A DNA stretch of 57,876 bases from Verrucomicrobiaceae bacterium (GTDB lineage Bacteria > Verrucomicrobiota > Verrucomicrobiia > Chthoniobacterales > Chthoniobacteraceae). The stretch spans positions 1 to 57,876 of the forward strand of contig SXWH01000134.1 of the NCBI GenBank assembly GCA_005791535.1, given 5' to 3'. A program made the position numbers and the translations under genes. Positions 18,401 to 29,000 of the stretch are shown here, in pieces (position 1 is the first letter of the stretch; the number at the start of each line of letters is the position of its first letter). Under the pieces are notes generated by a model that did no database searches, was not told the origin of the DNA, and saw only the letters and a list, made by a program, of their open reading frames with translations.

Positions 18401-19759
18401 GCCGTTAGTGCCGTTGTCCACCATCACAATTGTCGATTCCGCCGTATACATCCTGCGCCATTTGAGCTGGACCGGGTCAGTGGCGGCCAGGTTGTTAATG
18501 GTTTTGACGACCCGTGCCGTGACAAGGATTGGTGCGCTCCCAGCGCCGCCGACCGGCTGCTCGGCATCATCCGTCGCTTGCGATATATCCGGGGGAATTG
18601 CGGTTGTAATCGAACCATTCGCGAGCCCGAGTGTCGGAGCGGAAAGATAACCCGTCGCGGTACCGGAAGGCATATCGATTTCCACCGTCGGTCTCATGCA
18701 GACGTTGTCTGTCTCACCCAGAGAGCCATCGCTGTTCATCACTTGAATCGCCAGAACATTGGTCCCAACGACAAAATTCGAAAGTAATCCCGAGGCAATC
18801 GAAGCCGAGCTGATTGTTGTTACCGATGTGTCGTTCTTGTTGCTGCTGGCGTACGCGTCCCAACTCGACGAAGACGCACGGTCTGCCGCGACCTGAATGC
18901 CGTTTAAATAACAGATGTAGCCATCGTCGTAACGCAGCTTGATTCGAGCTCCGGCGATGCCGGCGGTGCTTGTCACCGTGAACGGGATGCGTACGAAAAC
19001 AGAGCCGTTAACACCGGACATTGCCGCGGAGATATTCGTCGTGATGATTGGCGTCGGGGTGCCGTTAATCGTCACGTTGTTCGTAAATCCGTAGCCGATT
19101 CCCGAGTTACCTGAACTCCAGGCCGTATCGTTGAATCCCAGTGTGTTCCAAGAAGCCGGGATGTCCGAGGCCTGCGTCGGGACCTTGTATTTCAACGCAG
19201 AGCCTTCGGGCATCACAACGGTTGCGACCGTTGTAACCGTGGTGCCATAGGTTCTGTTTTGCGGCTGCGGTGGGTATTTGAAATTCGGGAAAGCGGACCC
19301 AATTTCGTGTTCGATCGTAACGCCGTCCGGACGCACGAGCGCGAGATGCTCGCCGCTCGCATCAAGCTTAAAATTGGTATGCAGCCGGGGTGCGGTCGGA
19401 GTACCGAGGACCGCTTTCCGGTTCTTGGCGGAGCACCAGACTACCAGCCGCTCGCCCGCGCCGAGGTTGATTGCAGGTGTGGTCACCGGAAACTGCCATT
19501 TTCGGAGGTCTGAGCCAGTCCCCAGCGCATCGTTTCCTGCCTGATCAGTCAAATACCAGCCGTTGAGGTTGACGGTGGTAGCACCACTGTTCTGCAATTC
19601 TATCCAATCCTCCTTGTCTCCATCTTCGTCAACAATCGTCGAAGTCGGCGACGAATTATCCGCCATAAACTCGCTGATGATAACCTGAGCATTGGCGAAT
19701 TGAAGGGTGAGAGCCAGCGCAAGCGCGGTAATTACGATTCGGGTCCGGGTTGTGATCAT
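15428..19759 (-). CDS. secreted lamin-tail / CotH-kinase protein
   Basis: A 1443-aa secreted protein. After a signal peptide (IVITALALALTLQFANA) a lamin tail domain starts at VIISEFMADNSS with EDWIELQNSGATTVNLNGWYL. A beta-rich region follows. The CotH domain (about 570-850) has GLYDLVENANEAWLQREG and the hallmark YYIYRDTNGTREWSLLPWDQDLSLG, with acidic residues in the place of the atypical kinase metal ligands. Two more lamin-tail-like segments come after (VIEQFNPNP with FEYFVIRNTS; LRVSELNFRP with FEFIELVNTG). The C-terminal DPDGDGLNNFAEFAFG is a calcium-binding-type motif frequent in verrucomicrobial secreted proteins. CotH phosphorylates spore-coat proteins in Bacillus; here a surface or adhesive role is more likely. 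I chose the ATG at 19757-19759 because it begins a clean signal peptide. Confidence 0.88.
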   Translation of the reverse strand: MITTRTRIVITALALALTLQFANAQVIISEFMADNSSPTSTIVDEDGDKEDWIELQNSGATTVNLNGWYLTDQAGNDALGTGSDLRKWQFPVTTPAINLGAGERLVVWCSAKNRKAVLGTPTAPRLHTNFKLDASGEHLALVRPDGVTIEHEIGSAFPNFKYPPQPQNRTYGTTVTTVATVVMPEGSALKYKVPTQASDIPASWNTLGFNDTAWSSGNSGIGYGFTNNVTINGTPTPIITTNISAAMSGVNGSVFVRIPFTVTSTAGIAGARIKLRYDDGYICYLNGIQVAADRASSSSWDAYASSNKNDTSVTTISSASIASGLLSNFVVGTNVLAIQVMNSDGSLGETDNVCMRPTVEIDMPSGTATGYLSAPTLGLANGSITTAIPPDISQATDDAEQPVGGAGSAPILVTARVVKTINNLAATDPVQLKWRRMYTAESTIVMVDNGTNGDVIAGDGIYSALVPTTSLAPGEMIRWRIEARDVNNLYSYSPPYNFGTSGPLTNPAPDATTEAEIYYGTVAQVSTGNSTLPLLHWFFTGTDNTVNATGTRCSFYFKPLSKDSPPVGYVAPKGRFYDNVLVNIHGQSTTGMPKKSHDLSFAKDKKFRWKDGEPDSTGTNILSNYADKSKVRNTVAWEAFEKSLHYASHYAVIIRVHQNGTFKGLYDLVENANEAWLQREGLDNTAGALYKVYNQLDSATITTGNNSVEKKNPDDGNSADLAAFVAGVASTNTMTDRLRFLYDNGDIASAINWLATHSVILGRDFGHKNYYIYRDTNGTREWSLLPWDQDLSLGHTWNASGGGYFDDDIHSQGPLQIGVNTNRVISIVYGTPELNAMFVRRLRTLAEQFYGSATETNSYLTQRVNALLNQIDPNPNNPQTGVDDADLEARAWGFWVDGSGTQIAYTDSRMNDHTVRAQGARITHSNPIPPYPGANPYANWGDGSTSLLPFVTGRRDFFFNPTPPVSGTIPLPSSQSANPSLVIEQFNPNPTAGLPASLPSGTNPQSFEYFVIRNTSNEAVDISGWKISGDVNIRFRGGTVIPAQGAATTQGTNSGYINQLVVANQPWAFRQRTVSPKGNEYRFVTGPYDRQLSARGGSITLSKPVNPMDLSAGYTVVQTQTYTGTATAHQNQLRVSELNFRPAPATPAELAVLPGLVASDFEFIELVNTGASALDLGGARFEEGIDFTFPAGYSLPAGARCLVVASQAAFEARYGTGRPIAGEFEGNLDNGGERLRIEDIVGEEVLDFTYDDDWFPVPTGQYRSFVVRDAVPAYDSYSTPTTWALSADQNGSPNAGDTQNSRVFEGWRWDYFTLAEIPTLLNPNTSGALTADPDGDGLNNFAEFAFGRLPKTADNPGSIAIGGRVNVSGSDYLCVTFRRPKNALDVTYLVEINGDITNAGGWTNAGIFVNATDLGNGVEEVCFRDTSPIGASPRYMRVRAVKP

Positions 19760-19991
19760 GGGATTGTTCTTCAAAGTATGGAGGAATTCTATCGTTTCAA
19801 GGAATTGCTTTGTCCTACGACGAAAGTGTTACGACTTCCGATGCGGAGAAGGTCGCACATCCGCCGAAAGATTGTTTGCGGGAGCTTTCGAGGCTTTTTA
19901 TTGAGCCGAAGTGGAGGCGATTTAGCCGCTCTGGGTCAAATGGCTTAGGAAAGCCTTTCGTTAAAATAAGAATCAGAAGTCCGCAGGAGAA

Positions 19992-20033
19992 CCCAGCCGC
20001 CTGCGCAGCGGGAGATTCCCACAGGCGGCCGGG
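19992..20033 (-). terminator. terminator after the 3688-aa repeat protein
   Basis: A strong inverted repeat starts 18 bases past the stop of the giant gene at 20051: CCCAGCCGCCTG (19992-20003) pairs with CAGGCGGCCGGG (20022-20033) with one G-T type mismatch. The stem extends further across a bulge. On the reverse strand the sequence after the stem becomes T-rich only after some distance (CTTCTGATTCTTATTTT). It probably ends transcription before the CotH gene. The remaining bases 19760-19991 hold the CotH leader and nothing else I recognise. Confidence 0.6.
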
Positions 20034-20050
20034 ATTCTTCAAACCACCGA

Positions 20051-23000
20051 TTACTTTCGGCGGCGACGTCCTGCTAGCATCGCGAGTCCACCGAGGAGGA
20101 GGGCGGCAGATCCGGGCTCCGGCACAATCAGCGCGAAGTCGTTTCCGCCGGTAGGCGAGTTAGTCGCGGAATCGGCGAGGTAGGTCGCAGTGAAGTCCAC
20201 CCCATTGATGCTGACGATTGCTCCTTCGGCCACACCGCCGAACGTTCCGATAATCGGATCTGCGCCGTCATTGATCATCAGGAACAGGTAGTCCGTCGGA
20301 AGGCCGGTCGAGATGGTGCTCGTGAAGTTCGCTGTGACGCCGGTCCCGATGGTGAGGCCGCCGGAAACATTAATCTGGTCGTAGCTCGAAACCGTTGTGA
20401 GGTCGAAGTTGACCGTGCTTCCCGTCATCACATTCAGGTCACCCATCGTGAGCGTGCCCGTGCCCGTGCCGGGGCTCAGGGTTCCGCCAGCGACTGCGAC
20501 GTCGCCCATGGTTCCGTTGCTGCCTGTGAGAGTTGCACCGAGAGCGATGGTCACATTTCCGGTGCCGACGTTGTTGTTCACCACAAGCGTGCCCGCATTG
20601 ACAACAATCGGTCCCGTGAAGGTGCTGCTGTTCGCGGTCAATGTCGTTGTGCCACCTCCGTTGTGGAGGATGGGACCGCTTCCGCTGATCGCGCCAGCGA
20701 TGGTAAGTGAGCCGGTGCGATTGATGGAAAGGAGACTATTATTCACGAGTGGACCGCTTCCGAGGCTGCCTGCTGCTCCACCTGCGCCAACCTGGAGATT
20801 ACCGCCGCTGATGGTGGTGCCGCCGGAGTAGTTGTTGTCGCTCCCGAGCAGCATGCTTCCGGTTCCCGTTTTTACAAGCGCGATGGTTCCCACATCGTCG
20901 GAAATGGTCCCGAAGAATCCAGTGCTGTTACCGTTGGTTCCACCCAAAGTCAGCGTCGATGCCGCCACGCCAGTGTTCTTGATGGTGCCACCGAGGCCAT
21001 TGAGCGCGCCGATGGTTTCGGAGAGGCCGTTCAAATCCACCGTTCCACCATTGAGGTTAACGACAGCGGCATCAGCGATTTGGTCTCCATTCGTTCCACT
21101 GAGTTGGAGCGTTCCGGTGTTGACCGTGGCAACAGCGCCTACTGCGCGCATCGTGGCTGCGGTCTTGTTCAGGATGACCGTGCCACCGTTCACGAGCAGG
21201 TTGCCCGCAACGTTGTCGGTTGTGCCGCCGAGCGTCAGCGTACCTCCAGTGGTCTCCAGAGTGAAGTGGGTGGCCCCGGTTCCACCGGTGACCTTCCCAT
21301 TGTATGTTCCGCCATTGGTCACCGTGAGGATCGACGGACCGGCAGCGATAGTCCGGAGCTCGGCATTCACGTTAGCGCTGTTGAGCGTGCCAATAGTTTC
21401 GTTATCGCCGTTCAATTGAAGGATCGCGGCTGCAGTTCCCGTAAGTGATATATCGGCGCTGTCAGGAAGTTGATTACGCGGGTCACTAAACACACCCGAG
21501 CCTACTTGAAGGATCGCATTTTCCTGAATCACGACATTTCCGGTAAATGTATTCTCCGCTTGCAAATCGACACGCCCCGTAGCTCCGGGTGTGGTCTTCG
21601 CGATTGTGAGCGTACCGACGTTTCCACTAATCGGACCGGTGAAAGTCGTGCGGTCAAGGTTTCCGCCAAAGATCGTTGCACGATTCAAATTAATCGCACC
21701 AGTAAAGACTGAGGCGATTGCTGCGGTGTTGCTTGCGCTTCCGATCGTAGCCGTTCCACTTCCGAGCGCACTCACGGTGATATGGTTCGGAATGGTGAGC
21801 ACCCCAGTGCTCGTCGCGAGCAATGCGACGTTGTTGGCGCCGGTATCCGCATCGCCGAGAGTGACGAGACCGGGGATGCCGCCGACGCCGGCTCCGAAGC
21901 CGCTGTTGTTGTTTGTCTGTACAGTCCCCTTCGATACGGTGAGACCACCCGCGAAGGAGTTCGCTGCGTTAAGATTGAGGGTGCCGGTTCCTTCCTGACG
22001 GACTTCACCAAATCCGCTAATGGCTCGGGTCGTGGTTGCCGTGTCACTACGGCTCCACGCCACGATGCCATCGTTCACGAATGGGTTCGCTATGCCTGCG
22101 TTCACGGCGTCGGCAATCGAGCCGCTGGTGGCTCCGTCGCCGATGATGAGTTTGCCGGCGTTTACGGTGACCGCGCCACCAAATGTATTTGCGCCGGTGA
22201 GACGCAAAACTCCATCACCCGCCTTCACGAACCCCGTGTAGTAGCCACCGAACGTTAGCGGATTCGCAGTGTTCGCTACGGTGATGTTTTGATTCAGGGT
22301 AATTTGCGTCCCGCTATTTACCGCAGCGATGTACGAGTTTGCCGGGATGTTGGTTCCGGTCACAGGCATACCGACGTAAAGACCTGCGGTGGACGCGAGT
22401 CCCGTTAGGGCTGCGGCGTTTGCCGCATTTGTTCCGTTTTGCGTCGCGGGGTTTCCTGCAGGGTTTGCGAGTGTCGCAGAGATGACCATTTCTGCTGCCG
22501 TGTTGTTCTGATGCACGATGATATCCGCACCGCGGGCGTCCACCGGGGTCACTGTAACCGGGATGATGCTACCACCAGAAACGGTCGTGATGTTTGCGCC
22601 CACCGCCGGACCGTTCAGGATGCCACCACGGCCGAGCGAGAGCGTTTGCGCATCAAGGCCCAGATTTGTCGCAGCAGCGGTCGCAAAACGGATGGTATCC
22701 GTGGTGGTGGCTCCAGTGAATGTGAAGTCGGCGGTCACGTTCGTGTTGTTGTTCGCCGCATACGCGTTGTTCACGTAGCCGGTGAAAGCGCCAAGCGTGC
22801 TGTTGCCCACCTGTGCAGCCCAGTCGTTGCCATTGTAGGTGGCATAGGCGTGGTTGGCAGTGTTGATGTATCCGTTCGCCGAATTGACGGCATTGGTCCG
22901 GATGACGCCGCCATTTACGGCTTCGAAATTGATCGTCCCAGTAATTGAGCCAGTTCCACGAGCCAGGCTGCCGTTTGTATTAAGGATGATCAATTCAGTG

Positions 23001-26000
23001 CCGGATCCGGTACCGCCGTCCACGCGGAGATTGCCGCCATTCATGGCGATGGAGTTGCCATCCATCCGGAACGTCGATGTCCCCACCGGGTTGCCGATTA
23101 CGCTCAGGCGTCCGCCGTCCAGGGTGACGTTGCCGAGGATTTGGGTGCTCGTATTTGCGCCGCTGAGGGCGATGTTGAGACCACCGCGGCGGACCGCGAG
23201 TTGGTTGAGCACGACGGCTGGCTGCGCGGAAAGCGTAGCGGTGCCGGAGCCGGCTTGCTCGATGACGCCCGCGCCGGTGACAGCATTTGCGATCGTGATG
23301 TTATCCGCACGGTTGTACGTGAGCGTTCCACCTGCGGTCACACTTGCACCGCCAGCAAGACTGCCGCTTGTGCCGCTGTAGCCAAGGACAAGTCGGCCCT
23401 GGTTTACGGTGACAGAACCATTCGCCGTGCTGTCGCCCGTGAGGACGGCGCTGCCGGTGCCAGCTTTGATCAAGTTCGTGTTTCCTGCGATGGTGCCTGC
23501 GAATCCACGGAAACTGGTGTTGTTGCTGATGATGAATCCGCCGACTTCCAAGATGCCGCCCCCGTTCACGACGCCGCTGGTACCTTCAAGGCGCCCAATC
23601 ATTTCGTAGCGACCGTTCATGTCAAAGGTGCCTCCTCGCATGAAGACTTCGACGTTGTTTGCGATCTGGTCGTCGGCGTTATTGATGCCTGCAAGGCGCA
23701 AAGTTCCGGCATTAATCGTGACGCCAGCGTTGGAGCCTGCGGTTTGTGCGCCTGTGGCTCCGGCTGCGCGACCGGAATTCAGAAGTGCGCCGGCAACTGT
23801 TTCCTTCGCCAGTTCGACCACTCCGTTCTCGACGCGAATTGCGGCGTTGGTGTTGTCGTAGAGACCACCAAGGGTGAGCGTGCCGCTGCCAACTTGAACG
23901 ATTTCCGTGCGGACATCCGCACCGATGATCTGGTTTTTCACCGTGATGGCGTCCGAGCGGTTAAAGACCAGGTCGCCCTGATTTTGAAGCGTAACGACGC
24001 CGTGGCCGTAGACCGCGATTGGCGTCGCGCCGCCCGGCAGAGTTCCGCTTGTGCCGCCGTCACCGACACGAAGCTGACCGTTTTGGACGGTCGTTGTGCC
24101 TAGACCGGGGAGGTTGCTCGTGATAGTCCAAATCGAACTGCCACCTTTGAAAAGGTTCACGAAGCCATGTGTCGGGTCGCCGAATGATGGCGCAAACGTG
24201 TTGTTCGGAAGCGAGCCGTTCACGGCGTTGAGCAAGGTGGTATCGTAATCACCACCGAGCGTCAGGTTACGTGACGTTCCCGGAGCCACCGCGAGCGAAC
24301 CCGTGCTCGTAAGATTGAGGCTACCGAAGCCACGGGCGTCGATTGTTGCACCATTGATTCCAACGGTGAACAGCTTGTTCGTGCTGTCTCCCTTGCCCAT
24401 GTAGCGCAGGGTGCCGCCGTCGAGAATCAGGCGGTTTGCAGCAGCCGTGGTTTGTCCGATGCTCGATGCACTGCCACCATTCGAGAGTTTTGAAACGCCA
24501 AGCACGCCACCGGCGAGATCGCGGGTGCCGATTTCGGTGACACCGGCATAAGTGTTTGCCGGATTTGCGAGGAATAGGAGACCACCACCGGTTTTTTCGA
24601 ACGGCGATGCTGAAGTACCCGCGACGAGGCCGGACAGAACTCCGAGAGTATCGGCGTGAATTCGGCTGCGACCAAGGAAACGCACGGTGCCGTCAATGGT
24701 TTCCCCGTTGATGAGACGCATCGCGCCCAGAATTCCGGCAGCCTCACCCATACCGATGCCGGACAGGTTGATGTTGTTTGCAACGCCCAAATTCAGCGTC
24801 GCTGCGGGACGCAAGAAGAGGAGCGAACCACCATCTCGAACGCTAACATTTCCCAATCCAAGGCCGGTTCCGCCTTCGAGGGTGACACGACCCGAGTTAA
24901 TGACGAATCCGCCGGAGTTCAGGTTATTGATCGCCGTGTTTGCAGCAGGGAAATTTGCGCTGCCCAGTTTCGTCAAGGCTCCGGGGCCGGTCTTGACGAT
25001 TGTCACCGGATTAAAACCACCAGCTGCGAGCGGCGCATCGACCACTTGCAGGCGCATTCCAATATCCGTGATGGTTTCGAAATGCGTCGGTGCGGTGAAG
25101 TAAAGCTCGCCCGTCGGGAGTCCCGTGGTAATTCGCCCCTGCGCGCCAGCATTCGTCTGCAACCAGTGATTTGCCGCACGATTGACGACACCGCCGTCGG
25201 CGATGGTCAGAAGAGCACCATTGTTCACGAATGCGTCCACCTGAGTCGTCAGAGAGCGAATCGTGAGGTCGCTCGTAATCACTGCATTTGCCGCAGTGGT
25301 GTTCAAGACATCGTCAGTGGCCAGAGCGGTCGACAGCGCGACACCGGTGGTATTCAGTGTAGGCGAGATCGCCGCAACATTGCCGGCGACGATTTCGGCA
25401 AATGTCGTGTTGGTCGCGCCGGCACCAGCCGTGTAAGCGGCAGACAGACGGCCGGTCGGCGTCGCACCGTTGATGAGCGTCGGGGTAATCGTTCCTGTCG
25501 TGTCGAAAGTCACGCCGCTGCGCGCCGGGACATTGATATCCGAGACCGTGAGTGCGGTTGCAGCCGCCGCTCCAAGGCGGGCGTGGCCAATCACGTCGAG
25601 GCTGTTGCTGAATGTGTGGTTACCATTCGCGTTTTGCAGCAAGCCGCCCGCTAGGATGAGGCTCTTGCTGAGGTTTGATACGCCGGTACCATCATCAAGG
25701 ACGATGGACGCATCGCCTCCAATCTTCACCACTCCGGTTCCGGTCATGTTGCTGTTGGTCATCAGCGTCACAGAGCCACCGTAAGCCGTTATGTTTCCAT
25801 TGCTGGCGTTGCTCAAACTGGAGATCTGAAGCGGAGTGCGGTTCAGTTTCGTGAGCGTAAAGTCGTTCAACGTCAGGTCGCCGGCAAGGCGAAGCACACG
25901 GTCCGTCTCGGAATTGTAGCCACCTTGTGCAATACGGCCAATCGAACTGTTCGCAGTGAGCGAAGTGCCACCCGTCCATTCCGCGACATTTGCTCCACCG

Positions 26001-29000
26001 CCGCCGGTAGCGAGCACACCACCGTTTAGAACAACGGGTTTGCTGTTTGTACCCGTGGCTGCTGCTCCGAACCACGAGCGGATTTCGCCACCTGGATTTG
26101 CGCTGATGGTACCCGTTCCGGCACCGCCTAGCGCGTTATTTGACTGCACGGTAAGGAATCCGCTCTCAACTACAAAGTTGCCCATGTTCGCCGTGGAAGT
26201 GGGGCTGTACGCCAGTTCACTCACACCGACTTTGGTGAGAGTGAAGCCGTTCATGTTGATGCCATTGTTGGCCAGGTCGGTTCCACGAGTATTACCGCCG
26301 ATCGTGGCATCTCCGGTGAGGTTCAGTTGGCCGAAAACAGCCTGATTGCCGGTGCCTCCTGCGCTGGACCAGACAGCGGCCTGACCCGCAATGCCCGTAC
26401 CCTGCACGTTGATGGTCGGGCGGAGGGCTGGTGCCACCACGGCGCTACTTTGCCCACCAGTGTCAAACGTCGCACCATTGGCGACCGTTACTCCACTCGT
26501 GAGGCCAAAAGCGCTCGGATTTCCCGCACGAAGGACGCCGGTGTTTACGTCAATTGGACCACGAATGGTACCTGCGCCACCGAGCGCGAGGACGCCGTTT
26601 TCGTTGAGCGTGATGCTTCCTGGACCTTGCAGACCGCCAACATTGATGAGGTAGCCATTCGGCTCGAACTCGCGACTGCCTTCGACGTTAATGGGGTTGA
26701 GGGCAGTGGTTCCCACGATGCCGGTGCCCCAGTTGCCCCATGCGGAGATTTTACCTCCGGTCCAGTTAATATCCTGCTGTGCAGCAGTGTTACCGTTGCC
26801 TCCGCGTACGAGACCGCCAACTCCGACCATGAGTTCACCTCCGGAGATATTAAAGGTCGCAGAGAACGGAGCATTCGCGCCGTTGCGAGTATCGACATTA
26901 ACCTGACGGGCAAAAATAAGGCCGGTACCACTGAGGTTCACGAGCGGTTGGAGTCCATCCACCCCAACAGCCACCGAACCGTACGGCACGTTGAGCGAAC
27001 CACCGCTGATGTGATATTGCGGCACGCTGCCCGACCAGTGGCCAACGCGGAAGCCACCGTCGTTGTTCGTGTCGCCGTTACCCATCACTTTGATCGAGCC
27101 GCCGGTCTGATTTACGACACCGGTGTTGCCAGCCGCACTGGTGCCAATTTCAAAGAACGTCGCGCTGATGTTTGTTCCGCTGCCGATGTTTAAAGTGGCA
27201 ACGTTGCCGGATCCAATTGCGGTCGTACCGATCTGGATATTATTAAAGCGGAGATCCGCCCCGGAACCGAGCGCCACAGTGCCGCGGTCCACGATAAAGT
27301 TGCTCGACATATAGTCCGTGCCGAGCGGCGTGTTGATCGTTAGCGTATTCGTTTGAAGCGGTGGCGAGTTACGGAAGTTCGCGTTCAGGACATTCACGCC
27401 CGCAGGCAGCGTCCAGTTCGTTCCGCGGCTGTTACGGAAGGTAGTTCCGTTGATCACCGACACGTTTCCACTGCCCCATCCGCCCGCGTTTCCGGAGAGT
27501 CCGTTCGCGATGCCGGTGAGTTGGGCGTCGCCAATGTCGATCGTACCGTTCGTCTCCACCAAATGACCGGTGAACCCTGAATTCGCGGTATTGAGCGTCA
27601 GCGCGCCGCCACCTTGCTTCACGAGGACGCCCGCGCCACTGATACCGCCATTCAGCACAGTATTGCCAGTGGTGAAATTCAGGAAACCAAGTGACGGAAC
27701 CACATACGCACTGCTTGTGACGTTGTTGGTATTGTTTGTCTGGTTAACCGTTCCGCCGTTGAGATTGACCGTGCCTTGGTGAAAGCCAGTTTGCCCGGGA
27801 TTGAGGTTTTGACCGGTGGCAAAAATCGAGAGCGATCCGAACGGGTTGGTGTTGATCACTGTGCCTGGACGAATAGGCGTTGTCACTTCCACGGCAAATG
27901 TTCCGCGGTTGATGTTCACAGTACCAACCGTCATATCCGCGTTCACCACGGAAAATTGGTTCATACCCTCTTTCGTGAGTGTTTTGCCATTCAGGTCGAG
28001 GCGTTCACCAACCGCGTCGAGGAAACCGGTGTAAGCACCCGCGGTCTGATCGCGGACGTCAAAGCGCCCACCGCCGTCGAGCAAAGTGGAGCCAACCGTG
28101 GCGTCGTCCGTGAGTTTGACGTAGCGCAGCGCATTATTGTTGCCCGCGCCATTGTTAATAAGTGCACCATTTCCACCAACGCCAGCGCCCGCGATATTGA
28201 AGACTTCGTTTCCGAGAGTCTGGCCATTGATGTTGATCGTGCCGCCATTGGAAACATATGTCTGGCCAATAGCGCTGCCAAAAGCCGTCGCACTGCCGGC
28301 AATGAGCGTACCACCGGTCACATTGACATCCCCAAAATAATCGTGTGCGCCATTGATGGTAAGCACGCCGTTCCCTGTTTTACTGATCGAGGTCAGACCG
28401 GTCAGTTTTCCAGTTCCGGTGACGTTGACGGAGTAATCATTGCCGACGCTATTGATAAATGTCAGCGGGGCTTCCACACTGACGCCAGTCGCAATATTTG
28501 GGGCACGGTTCGTTGGTCCATCAGCGAAGGTGATGACGTCAAAATTCTTAAAGTCCGTCGCGCCGCCTGAAAAGTTACCTGAAGTCGCGAAATCCCACAC
28601 GTTGGATGCACCTCCAGACCAGTTCGAGGTCGCGTTCGAGCCACCAACCGTCAGCGTAAGCGCATCGGGTGTGGTGTTGAGCGGGTCGAGCGTGTAAGTG
28701 TAGCGGGTGTTAGCCGGTGCGGTGTAAGTTGGAAGGGTACCCGTCAAGCCCGCCGAAGCCGTCGTCAGAAGCGTATAAGTTCCAGCAGTTGGGGGAGCAG
28801 TAAACGCGGTTTGCAGCGTCGAAGCCGCAGCGAAATTCGCGGTGGTTGTCACCGCTATTTTGTCGCTCGTCACGCCGGTCGCGCCGAGGTTAAGTCGCAG
28901 CGTACCGCCGTTCACAGTGAGGCTGTTTGCGGTGAGCGTGCCTGTCGCATTGTCGAGCGAAGTCGCGCCGGGATTGATGGTGCTGCCCGCCGTCGTCGTA

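Noticed and set aside
15428..19759. Evidence of sporulation from the CotH domain
   Set aside because: CotH-like kinases occur in many non-spore-formers, and no other sporulation gene is present.
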